Assembly: GCF_014805625.2 (NCBI RefSeq)
Contig: NW_023998422.1
Coordinates: 166,035 to 230,034 of the forward strand
DNA: 64,000 bases
Reading direction: 5' to 3'
Origin: Glossina fuscipes
Lineage: Eukaryota; Arthropoda; Insecta; Diptera; Glossinidae
In this document: piece by piece, positions 1 through 11,429 of the stretch
Layout: each line of letters begins with the position of its first letter
How positions within the stretch are numbered: position 1 is the first letter of the stretch
The notes under the pieces: generated by a model
What the model saw: the letters and a program-made list of their open reading frames with translations, nothing else
Database searches by the model: none
What the model was told of the DNA's origin: nothing
Program-made: the position numbers and the translations under genes

Positions 1-260
1 TGAAAGTGTTGAAGGCCCCTCTACTGACACTCCATTTATTTTACACCATTCAGCCAATACACGTGAATCAAATTCCATGCGACGGAATCCTTCAAATTTA
101 CGTGAGACGTAGAACACCTTAATCTGCTTAATCTGCACACTTCACTACATCCGCACCTCTTTGTGTCCGATCCATGTAAACCGGACCATTTCGTCAGGCC
201 AGATATAGAACCAATTTTTATTAACTTGAAAATTAATAGCTCAGGGCCAACTTTGCCAAA
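1..260 (-). pseudogene. Unrecognised degenerate coding-like stretch
   Basis: Read on the minus strand, one frame gives a protein-like series containing WFYIWPDEMVRFTWIGHKEV, two adjacent stops, then a second stretch containing FRRMEFDSRVLAEWCKINGV. The tryptophan and charged-residue content is unlike random AT-rich DNA, and the two stops point to a decayed element. I cannot assign a family; a transposon-derived protein is the likeliest source because everything nearby is repeat debris. The relic runs off the left edge of the window. Confidence 0.3.
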
Positions 261-3200
261 TGTCCGCAAAAATAACATCTGTCTGGTCGCCATTTTTAAA
301 TGAATCAAAGAGATAGCAATCGAATTCCAAGAGATTGTTAACATCGGATTTGGTCTTTACAAAACCTTTGCTAATGTGGTGGGACTAGGGATTTCACGGA
401 ATTCACAAATCTATCTGTTACAAGTTCTTTAAAAAGTTTTGATATAAACGAAAGGTTCGCAATATTTCTGTAGTTCTCAATAGATTGTCAACTGTATATT
501 CATATAACGGTATAACTATATATCCAGGTATAAGAAATAATCTCACTAGCTGCAGGCAAATTAAATATATCCGTAATTGGTTTGACTAAGATATTCGTGC
601 AATTGACAAGAATATGCGACAATGTGAGAAACAAGCGGCTTATTACATTTCCCCAGCTTGAGAAGAGCATCGTTCGGACTCAATCGTCATTGATTTCTGC
701 ATCAACCTGGATTTGTCTGTCCGTCTTGTATTGTTTTGGCTCAACAAGGACTGCTATGAAAAGTAATGCCGAACATAATCTCTCTCTTGTTTTCATTTTA
801 TCAAATATTCGCTGAGACACTGCCTGCATTCAGCTTTCTATCGCTAACCAACTATTAAAGTCGCCGGTTATACGAATTAAGTGTTTTCAAGAGAAAATCA
901 TCAAAAAAATGTTCAGCTAACACCAAAGGATCATTTAAGTTGACGTTAAACGAGCAACGCAGACAGCGGCCATGAGTGCCCTGAAACGATTATTATTATT
1001 ATAGTCAAGAAATTAATTATACCAATTAAATGTCTACTTTTTCGTCAGTCGTAACATTCGAGCTATAAGCTATTGGACTCTTCACTCTTCATTTTAATTG
1101 GTTTTCGCTGAAATGATGCTTTTACGCACATATATAATATATGCATATATATATATATAGTACTACTACAGATACAACTATATACTACATTTCTCCAGAA
1201 GCTTTACACTTTAAATAAAAACACAACAAATCAATGCTATTTCCCGCAAAAGCGCATAAGAGAAGAGAAGAGAAGAGAAAACTATTTATATGAAAAATTG
1301 TTTCATGAGAAGCAACTTTTCCAAGATGTGTTAAATGCTCACTCACTATATGCGGTAAACCAAATTCCTCATATATATTTTATTAAGGAATTTATTTGAA
1401 AACTTGGTGTTCCTTGCAACTTTCTTCTACCGATAATGTTGTTGTTCATAAAAATTATCCATTAGTCTTGCATTACTACATTAAAATAAAATTTTACTCG
1501 GATTATATAAAAGCATTAAAACAAAAACAAGCTGTCTTTATTCAATACCCTTGCTACTAACCCGTTTAAATTACTTTTTGTTTTAAAAGTTGCTTTAAAT
1601 TAATTTTGTTGGTGTCACAGTACTTGCGTGTAGCAGCTGCAAAAGACCCTTTACCTATAGAAAACATCTACAAAATCTTAGAGTTGTTACTGTATACTCG
1701 TACTGAGCTCTTTTAATCCTGCATTAATCCTGCCCTCGTGTTATCAAAGTACAATAGCACGCATGTTAAGATTGCAATCTCTCTCTCTCTCTCTCTCCCT
1801 CTCTCTCTCTGTCCCTCTCTCTCTCTCTTATCTTTTTCTATCTTCTCCGCTAACGAGTGTCTTCGCTGAAAAATTATGATAAGTCGGTAGCTTATGTCCC
1901 AATTTCGTGTTCCTTTGACAAAAAGAGAAGATGTGGTCTTCTTTGGTTACCTCTGCGCCAAATACTTGCTTTGTTATACGATAGTATGGAACAAGCGATA
2001 ATGCTCCTCAGTTCCCAATCAAGCGAGTTCAATGGCATTACAGTTCTCCGTATCCGTTTTATTAAGAGTCAACGGCACTTGGAGATAAGCTTGGCAAAGG
2101 TCTCTGAACGTTATAAATTTCCTTAGACTCGGTAAAGAAGGCCAAAGATTGACATGGTACGAAAATAAACAATCGTCCGGGCATCTTTTTCTTAAGTGTT
2201 CGTCTATTTTCGAGCGGACCGACAGCGGACTTTATTAAAAACTACTCGATAAAATTAAGGTTCCCGCCATTGCAACATGTGAGGAATTAAAGAAATGATA
2301 GCCATTTTTTTTTAGTCCATAATTTTGGGGAATTTGGGAATCATTGCAATAGCTTTTGGTAAAGCCATGCTGAACATTGAGTCTGCAACTGAAAACTGAA
2401 GATCACGCTTTTTTAACAAAGCCGACAAGGCCGGTACTTGGCTTAATATCTTCTAACTGCTTCCTTCTTTTGACGCCCACTCAAGCACAAGCAGCCTTGT
2501 CTCAGGGGTATTTCTCGAGCCTAACCCTAGTTGAATTGAACCAAGCTCGACTATAATCGAACATTCTTAGGTCGCTTTCTCAGCATGCAATTTAAACTGT
2601 AAGTTAAAGTTGTCATGGAATGAACTGAGACCGACCGAGCGGAAATTGAAAGATTACAAGATGTTCGATGACAACACGTTTCCGCGAACATAGTATGAAT
2701 GAGTTAGCTTTGATTCATTGCAAACTTGCAGACAAACTCATTCATAATTTATCTGGTGTCGAAAATTTGGACTTAATTTTTTTTTTTTTGGAAAAAGCTA
2801 CTACGCCTTACTTTTTAAAAAATTTTATAAATACTTTAATAGAAACATACGTATATATGATATTTTAAAAATGACTATCGATATAAACTTCCTCCTATAC
2901 TCTATACATTTACATAAAAGGTGGATCACGAAATGCAAATGAACACATGTTTATATATTATTACCAGTGGTTAGTTTCTCCATACATTACGTATTGTCCG
3001 GTTGTGTTCATTTTCGAAGAATATAAAGAAAACTCATTTTAAATTTTCCAAATACCCCTTTTGTGTGTGCTTAAAGAAGCACACACACATAGAACACATG
3101 GTTATATGCATATAGCACATGCCATGAATACCTTGACATTATTTAAAGAGTTGCCATCAACTCTAACTGCTACGCTAAATATCTAAAATAAAACGCATCA

Positions 3201-5400
3201 CGGAAATGATTATGTACGGTGTTAACTAAGCTTATGTAACCAGGAATATATGGCTCTTATCACCAACTGACCTAATCCATTTTACTAAACCAAATAAAAA
3301 AAAAGGTAAGCAAACTGTTGTTGGGAAATATATGCACATCAGACGGAATGGGTCCTTCCCTCATATTAGTCCGTTTGACAGTAGAAGAACGTCGAAAGTG
3401 GCGGAGAAAGAATGGTAGAAATGGTAGAATGGCTCTGCGGGACATTTTTCGATTCGGTGAGGTGTTAATGCCAATACAAAAGAGTGATTCTAGAGAAAAT
3501 TTGGTATTCCTGGTGGTAAGTAACTTCTCGTGCTTTTCTTTATCTTTGACGGAACCCATATTTATTTTCCTAATCTCGCACAAGATGAAGAAAGTTTCAT
3601 AAAGGCAGGCATAGCCTGCATGGAATGGTGCTAAGTTGATCTGCATACATATATGTAAATATATATGAAAATTATAGCAGTAAACTTTGGGTATCCTGGA
3701 TCAAGCGACGAGTCGCATATATGAAGACATTCCAATGAAAGAGATAATTGGACTGGAAATCAAAGCAATGGTTGGTTCCTTGGTAAGCAGTAATAATAAT
3801 AATAATAATAATATCAAGCGCTATGTACCTATACCATTCAAACACTTTTAGCTGATAGCGGATACCCTTTAGACTCTAGCCGATCCCACCAAACGATATG
3901 CATTCCAAGGCGAGAAATATTGTTGAGAGATACATTGGTGTATATAATGATCAGTATTGAGTTCCTTTTGCGTGGAAAAGCAGATACGATCCAGGGAACA
4001 CACCGCACACCATCACAACATTTGCGTGCCCTATAAAGTACAGAATCGGAAAATTCTGAATTCAACTTCTCCAGCTCGGCATCTTATTTAGGCTACGGGG
4101 TAGACGAAAGCCATACATAACTCTTAAGCAAGTGATTGTCAAAGTAGCCTTTCAGATGCGAGCAAATTGAATAAAAGATACCTAATACTAGTTAGCCCAG
4201 ATTTGCTTTAAATCGAATCGTTCTCTATTCGATGTTTGACATCACAGAGTCACAGAACGATGTAATCCTCAGAAATAAGTCCGATAAGTGTCATAAAATC
4301 CGTCATAAGCCAAAAAAAATAAATAAATAACATCGAATTTTCATATATATATCCTTGAGATCGTTGATATAGAAGATTTATTTCATATCTTGCTTGTATC
4401 GTTATGTTTTCTAGGGGACTGAATGCTATTATTTAACCAACATGTTATATTATATTCTCCTCTTGGCATTATAGTCCTCTTGGTTATTGGGGTACCATGT
4501 GTTTATTATTGCCATATCAACCTCATTATTTTACTATAAAAACGCAATAAATTGCAAGAGTTTACATGGGCGAGTGCACTCCCCCGTGTGAATCTTTCTT
4601 TCCTTTTATTTAATTGTTAGTTTCATTTTTTCATTAACATTTCTTTATTTGATTCAAATGAATATGAATGTGTGCATATGCAGACGGGCATGAACTTGAA
4701 ATACTTTTATTGAAGCCATTAGCAATTTTTAAATGACTACAAAAGCTCTAAAGCTCTGTTGGTGGAGGAAAATGGCAAAAAAAAAAAAAAAAAAAAATTC
4801 GATAAACATCAAAAATGATGAAACAAACATATACATGAGACCCTTATATCATTCAGACGAATTCCTTAATAATCATCATTAGTTGAAACGAGAAAGCTCT
4901 TAAATGAAGTACGACAATCTTATCTGTCATTTATATTCAATTCGATAGGCAATACATCGACGTGCAGCAAGGGAAAGCGTTTTCATGTTGGGCCAAACCC
5001 TTTACCAATTTAGATGACGTTGGGCTTTCATAGGCCGAAGCATCCCGGGCTAAATTCGGATTTTTCTTGGTACAGGACTCAAAGTATTCAACCCTTCCAA
5101 AAAATGTGTTCTGAACGTTTGCCTGCAAGCCCTAGAATACTGCATAAAGATCAACAACAGTGCTTTCCGATGGAAAAGTTACGGTTTCATTCACTGCCTT
5201 ATATGTGAAAATGTTTGCAGCTTCAGAAGCCAGATCCAGCTATGTCCGCCCGTGAAGCCTACGCCTGTATGGATGCGCGTTGCTCACACTTTCCTCCGCG
5301 CAGAGATTAACATATTGATATCGAATTTGGCCAAGTTAAGCGTTTCGAAATATATTTAATGCACACACATTCGAATAATTTTTGTTTTCGTTGTTTGTAT
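260..5400. other. Gene-poor AT-rich DNA with simple repeats
   Basis: No convincing gene was seen. The stretch holds (TA)n near 1130-1159, an AGAAG-type run near 1258-1277, a pure CT/CCT tract at 1779-1828, (TAA)n at 3791-3813 and a 21-base A run at 4777-4797. Short open frames occur on both strands, for example at 3272-3646, but they have no recognisable motif and overlap each other antisense. A GTCCG-bearing fragment at about 5190-5345 resembles the core of the mini-me-like element that follows. Confidence 0.6.
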
Positions 5401-5406
5401 ATCGTT

Positions 5407-5970
5407 TATATCCCTACCAAGTGATGAAAGTATTCTCATTTTGTTATAATACTTGCAACTTCCCAAGTCCTGTAAGTGTATATATTGAAAATTTGGAATC
5501 GATCCACTCATGTCCGTCCGTGATGCCTACGTCAAAATAAATGCGTGTTGCTCCCATCCTTCTGCTGGCAGCTATCGATGTCGATCTCGGCAGAAACATT
5601 GGGAGTTGTTAAGCGCAAGTTGATATTAAAAATGCACAAAATCGATCAAAGGGCAAGCGGAAAGTTCCGATCTTTTACTCAATAATCTTAACCTATTAAA
5701 GGTAGAAGAGTGAAATTTTCCAAAGTTGCTTCTATGAAGCATCTTACTAATGCTTAAATGTGCAAAAATCGGCCATGCCCACTCAAAGTTGTCAAATTTT
5801 CAATTTTTTCCAGCACTTTCGCTTATTACTTTTTTGGCGAACAAAGTGAAATCTTCAAGGAAATTATTCTCAATATCATTGAAAAATGTCAGAAAATCGT
5901 CTACGCTCGGTATGGGGATCAAATTTTCATCTCTTCGTTTGAGTCTAAATAAGCCTTGTTCGTAATTTAT
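5407..5970 (+). mobile_element. Mini-me-like non-autonomous element, copy 1
   Basis: This is a copy of a dispersed family. It opens with a degenerate TATACCC-type end (about 5407) followed by ATTCTCATTTTGTTATAATA. A short TATATATT segment, a diverged core and a GTCCGTCCG tract (about 5513) come next, and then a stretch with CGGCCATGCCCACTCAAAG near 5770. The (TA)n - core - (GTCY)n arrangement is the described hallmark of dipteran mini-me elements (microsatellite-initiating mobile elements). The copy is old and its right end is uncertain. Confidence 0.55.
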
Positions 5971-6789
5971 CTAAAATTCCTAAAACTAACTTAACCCTGA
6001 TGTAGTAATAACTTGCGATGACAGTTTTATCCCATTTTGTTGCGGTGCGGTAGGATAAAATAGGTATTAGTATGATAAAGTGAATGGTCGGGTGTATGGA
6101 GAGGTTGGTCTGTGCAATGAAGATATATTCGGTTGTGGCCGGATATAATTTTCTTAGCCAAGCAACATATATATGCAACTACCATGTCATTACCAATATG
6201 TATTTTTAATGTCATTATAACATGATGTTGCCTTAAATAACAGTCAAAAATTGTTTTACTCAAGCATAAATTTATTAGAAGGAAGACATTATTGATTTTG
6301 TACGTCTGCCAAAAATGTGATAAGAAAACAAAAATAAAGAAAAACGAAAAAAAAAAGAAGAAAACAATTGAGTCTCTGCCAGCACATTACTTACCTAAAC
6401 AAACATGTTGCTGACCACAATTAATTCGAAGTTTTCTTATCTTTTTCTACTGGCATACTTTTTAGAAACAAAGTAAAGGCCGTTTACTAAAGGGAGTGCA
6501 AGTGTTCATTTCATACACTTGCAACTTATTTTCCAAATGCAAACACTTGCCCCGACCTAAATCTATATATGTGTGTTTTGTTGTTGTTGATATTGATGTG
6601 TATACTTGAAAGTGGAAAATTTTATTGAACGTATTTTCAAGGATTTATTAAAAGTGAAGCAACTAAAAATTAAATCAAATAAAAATCAAACTTTATGCGA
6701 TTGCGTAACGTAGACACCGTAATTTATAGCCATTGATACGAAATCATTGAGTAAAGCATTTGGATAAAATAAAAACTATTTTCAAATTA

Positions 6790-7560
6790 GCTGATCTGCC
6801 TTTGTTATGGCAAAACTGGGACTGAGACTTTTGGCCCGAGTTTCCAGAAGGCCACATCAATGGGACATGGTCCGTCCATACTCCAAGCCGAACTCTACGC
6901 AATCACCGCATGTGCACGTGAATGCTTAAGAAGGCAGTGCAGAAGAGAGCGGATCTGCATACATTTCGACAGCCAAGCCGTCTTAATGACCCTAGGGGGC
7001 GAATGGCAACATCCACATTGATATTGGAGTGCCTTCAAGCACTGAATGAGCTAGACAGGCCCAATGTTATGCACTTAATTTGGTTGCCTGGACATTCGAG
7101 TGTTGAGGGCAACGAAAGGGCTGACTGCCATGGTAGGTTCTGACCCGTTCTGTGACGTACCAAGAAACCACATTAACAGGCTAGTTTCACAATGGGCACA
7201 GAATACAGCGGATTGCTGATAGAAGCAATGTGCAGGACAAGCAAAAATATTCATAAAATCGTCCGGTAGGGTACACAAACTACTGGAACTAAGAAGGAGC
7301 TATCTAAGGCTTCTGCACGACTCATTATTTCCCCAGGTACCATCTGAAAAACATGGGTATGTTTGATATCGATTCTGCCAAGGGTCAAGGGAAAAGTCCC
7401 ATCATATCCTATGTGAATGTGAGGTCATCTGCAGAGTCAACGCCAAGTATTTAGCGAGCATTTTACTACGCCGAACACGGTATGATCTAAGGAAGTTGAC
7501 GGGATTCATAAGAATCCTAAAAATAGAGGGTTAGGGGCGTAGGCGTGTAGAATAGATCTT
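6790..7560 (+). pseudogene. Non-LTR retrotransposon relic: RNase H domain and zinc-knuckle-like tail
   Basis: Translated segments match the RNase H domain at the end of the ORF2 polyprotein of insect non-LTR elements. QAELYAITAC carries the catalytic Glu, HFDSQAVLMTL the catalytic Asp, and a third segment, in another frame, reads HLIWLPGHSSVEGNERADC with the final Asp and the conserved PGH. Downstream comes a tail with SHHILCECEVICRVNAKYL, the Cys/His motif typical after RNase H in these elements. At least one frameshift and several stops break the frame, so it cannot encode an enzyme. RNase H separates it from most jockey-clade elements and favours an I/Loa/R1-like source, but the clade is not settled. 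No poly-A tail or target duplication was identified. Confidence 0.82.
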
Positions 7561-7599
7561 CTAGGTCGCGGTACGTCTTGCCCACGTAATTATTAATGA

Positions 7600-10000
7600 T
7601 AATTAACTTTGTTTGAAAAAATTAGCAATAATTTTTTTAATTAAAATGATTTAAAAAAATGTTAATTATTTATTGTATTAAATTTCATTTCACAACAATT
7701 TATCTTTTTTAATATTAGTTTTTATTATACATAATAACAATAATTTCTTTAATTTTATTTTCATTTCCATTTCACATGCTCCACAATTCGAACAGAGGCA
7801 GTTAGAGCGGCACATTTAGCAGGTGCTACTTTATTGCAACTTCGTCAATATTTATTTTAATGCCCATGGGCTGTACAATGAAATAATCAATCGCCCGCCC
7901 AATATTAAGCCAATTCAAAATTGCATTCTTTTGTGTTAAAGGTTCGCAACATCTACCAGATACTTTTTAAAGTGAATATATTTTCAATTTAATTTTGAAT
8001 CGACCTTGGGACTGCGGTAACCATCCAATATTATATCAGTATTTTTTTCTAGGTAACAGTGATGGGCTTATAAGATTCAGACACAACCGACTGCAACTTT
8101 CTTAAACCCCTTTCTAGAAGACGCTTGACTTAGAACGGCGCATGGACTACGCGTTACTACACTAGTTCAACTTGCGGCCTAGCAAATCGATTAAGAAAGA
8201 GCTTTATTCTCATTGCTACCTGCCGATGCAGAGCAGACTAGATGCGAGTTTTTGCGAGACTTAAAAAAATAAAGTATATTGAGTTCGGTCAGTTGGATAA
8301 TCGAGTTCAGTAACAAATACAATTTGATGTTGGGAACAAAATATCCGCACACTTTTACTTTTATGCTATTTAGCATTTGCCCAATCTGGAGTAGTAATGA
8401 TACTTCTTTTTACAAGTTTTAGCCTCCTTTACCCGTGACTTCGAGGCTTTCGTTCACACTTTCACACTAAATTTTATTGTTGCACTCTACAATAGCAAAG
8501 AGATAGTAGTAGTACAAAAGTACAGCGATTTATAATTTTTTCCAAGGTTTTTATGCACAAATACCAAATATTGATTTTGCGGTATTTATCTTAATTTAAA
8601 AATATATAAAAAAAATCCTAAGAAAAATATGTATTTACACATTGCGCATTCTTTTAATTTGTGTAAGTCCTTGCACTGACATTGCAATTACTTTTATTAG
8701 ATAAATGAAATGGAAAACCTAATCAGGTTAGTTTGGAAGAAAATGGCAACGAAACATAAAAATTATAACATTTATAGTACGCTCTCTGTTTTCCTAGATG
8801 AAATTTCCAACTCATGCATATATCGCACGAAGCCTTCAAAGAAACTTTTGATTTCCGACTACCAGAGTAACGCTTTCCGAATGAGCTCGGCATTCTTTAT
8901 TTATTGTCTGACATCTGTTGCGTTGATGCAAAGTTTGATTAACATCGTATGTTGCATATATAGATTCTACGTCTATCGCCAAGAATGACGATTTATTGGA
9001 CAATCAACTTGAGCTTGAGCCCACTATCGAACATCACGGACAAGGTAGTCAGCTTTCAAATGCCAGTTTTTTAGGCGTACGCTGCTGGAAGTCGTGGGGA
9101 CCAAATTGACAATGGGAAAGATTATCGTGATGTGTGCGTGTGTGTGGGCATGTTAAAGACTAATATAAATTTAAATAAAATAAGCATCGTTGCCCTATCA
9201 AGAAAATAGCAAGCGTCCAATCATTCAACATGTGCTTGCAAGATTTTTGATTTACAGACTCACATAATATAATGTATTTCTCCCGCTTTTTCACAAAATT
9301 TAATTTCATTTAAAATAGTAAAGTAATCGAAATCGCTTAACATCGGCTAACTTGCGGTGTGTGATTTTCAGATAAAATAGTCATCGACACATTTCCACAC
9401 ACCTTTAACTGTGCAGAGCGGTAGCTGTGCCTGCCTGGATCGGCGCCAATCTTAATCGAAAGGAGACAGGCCTGGAGAATACCACGCAATTGGATGAAAA
9501 GCTGCCACGCAAAGTTGAATTACCTCATAGCATGTTTTTGCTTAAGAAGGGAGGACCTATGCGAATTTTAAGGACAGAAATTTTTGCCCAAAATATTATA
9601 ACCCACTTGCTAAGTGCTTCGTAGCCTATTACTTTTTCACTTTAAGCCAACTTAATCACTTTCGAAGCTTCAGCTGCGTTATTTCCAACGCAGTTAAAAA
9701 AGAATTTTCCTTAAACGCTGATGGTTAAGATCCATCACTTTACACTTTGAACGACAGTCTGTAGTTGTGTAAGTGAAAGCATACAATCACCCTTGCCCTA
9801 GTTATCTTCAATTTCAAACAATGTGATCGCTTTATAAAGCAACTAATTGCAGTGAAACGAATTTGTTAGAAAATGTTCTCATAAATCCTTAAGCTAAGCT
9901 AAAATTAACTGAAACACAGACATAACTCGCTCATTAGGTGTTGTTAAGCATTTGTTTAAAGAATTTGTGGATCCATAAAACTAAAAAGCTTTATGCTGCG
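7600..10000. other. Gene-poor intergenic DNA
   Basis: AT-rich DNA without a recognisable gene or domain. Short open frames at 8710-8988 (one hydrophobic segment) and 9427-9624 (no ATG at its beginning, somewhat coding-like codon texture) have no motif I can name and no splice signals that extend them. Confidence 0.5.
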
Positions 10001-10009
10001 CCAATCAGG

Positions 10010-10450
10010 CCTACTCTTGAATATTTCGATGATTACATGGGCAATAAATTATAATGACTATATTGACCTTATTGAACCTGCTCAGAAGTCATTTTTAAGG
10101 TTTGTATAACGTGGGATCCTCCAAGAATGCTTTCCCTCTATGATAGTTGCCTTAAACTTATTGTCTTACCAGCTCTATTGAAAAGACGCACTTGGATCGA
10201 TGTGTCCTTTATTATTAAATTGTTGAATGGTGAAGTGACTCTGCTGTTTTGCTTGATGAACTGAATGCAACTGTTCTGTCTCGATACAGAAGGCATTATG
10301 TTCTTATTAAGTTATCTCGGTGTCAAACAAATTACGAATTATTTCATCCTTTGGGAGTTATGGCCTCCAATTTTAATGATTACTGTCATATATATGATGG
10401 TTTCTCGACTTTCATATATCACTTCAGAGATGCCATTCCTGGCTAAAGGG
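10010..10450 (+). pseudogene. Jockey-like non-LTR reverse-transcriptase C-terminal relic
   Basis: A broken frame reproduces the region after the reverse-transcriptase thumb of jockey-clade elements. It reads IRPTLEYF, then TWDPPRMLSLYDSCLKLIVL with PALLKRRTWIDVSFIIKLLN, and after a frame change LLDELNATVLSRYRRHYVLI followed by CQTNYELFHPLGVMASNFND. The series LRP-LEY, WDPP-RM and RR---NY-EP is a family signature recognised from memory. At least two frame breaks and in-frame stops show it is dead. No RNase H or 3' tail follows, so it is a 5'- and 3'-truncated fragment. Confidence 0.72.
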
Positions 10451-10588
10451 AACCCAGACCGATTATGTTCTCCGGGATCTTGTAAAGAAGTTTGTCAGTT
10501 TGGTAAGTCGGCTTAAATTATTATTGTTCTAGATCCACACGCATGAATTTAGCTATACTGTTCGCTTAGTTTCTTTTCAGGGTTACTG

Positions 10589-11429
10589 TATACCCAGCAC
10601 TGAAGGATGAGGGTATCAACATTTTGTCTTTTTCCATAATGTATGTAACACCCAAAAGGAAGCTTCAAAGACACTACCCGAGCACATATAGTGTTGATTA
10701 GCGTGAAATACTGAATTGATTAAGCCATGTCTGTCCGTCCATGTGTCGTTGCGGTATTCGTTATAGACATTCTCCTGATTGCAATAATGAAGATGTCGAC
10801 TTCAATTTAGGTACAACCTTTGGAAGTTTTTGTACGCAGATCGATATTGAAAATGGGCCAAATTAGTCAGAGCAGGAGCCTGCAGGGAAGTGTAAACTAA
10901 ACGCAACTCCATGTTTCTTAGCAAACTTTTGTGGAGTTTTTCTATTGACTTTACGAAATCCTGTACTCTTTATGTGCAAAAATGGAAAGCATCCGCCATG
11001 CCCACCGAAAAGTTACCAGTGTTTAAATTATGTTTTTTTTTTTTTTTTTTAAGCTTTTATGGTTATTCACCATAAGGCAAACAAGATAGACCGAATATTT
11101 AAAACAATTTTGTACATTCCTCAAATGCAGATATATTATCGGCCAAAAAAAAAAAAAAAATGCATTCTAAAATGCTTATGGTAGACAAAGCGATTAATTT
11201 TTCCTAATAAGAGTATCCACTAAAAGGGCTTAAAGAGCAGGATGTGAAAAGCTAAGTGTGTTAATTTTAATTTAATTATGGTGGATGTCACGGCGTGGTA
11301 GATTAATTTTTCTTAACAATAGGTTTTAGTGAAAGGAAAGGCGAAAGATAAATCTTATCTTCTGCACTCTTTTATGACAATACATAAATAAAAGCATGAG
11401 GCGCCAACGATTACAATGGTGATGGGTAT
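10589..11429 (+). mobile_element. Mini-me-like element, copy 2 (long)
   Basis: The element opens with TATACCCAGCACTGAAGGAT and GAGGGTATCAAC, a short terminal hairpin. It continues with CATAATGTATGTAACACCC and AAAAGGAAGC, then a core TGTTGATTAGCGTGAAATAC before a GTCTGTCCGTCC tract near 10728-10745, then TATTGAAAATGGGCCAAA near 10845. The right end GGTGATGGGTAT (about 11418-11429) is complementary to the left end. It aligns by eye to the copy at about 61 kb over most of its length. It contains poly-T and poly-A runs and has no coding capacity. Two perfect GAGGTGTGC repeats lie just beyond its right end. Confidence 0.68.

Noticed and set aside
3272..3646. Overlapping open frames on both strands (124 and 94 codons)
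   Set aside because: They are antisense to each other, carry no recognisable motif, have no splice context, and lie in repeat debris.
8710..8988. 92-codon plus-strand frame with a hydrophobic segment
   Set aside because: No domain, no splice signals, AT-driven composition; a real small membrane protein cannot be excluded but is not supported.
9427..9624. 65-codon frame with coding-like texture
   Set aside because: Begins at GTG, is not extended by splice sites and matches no family I know.
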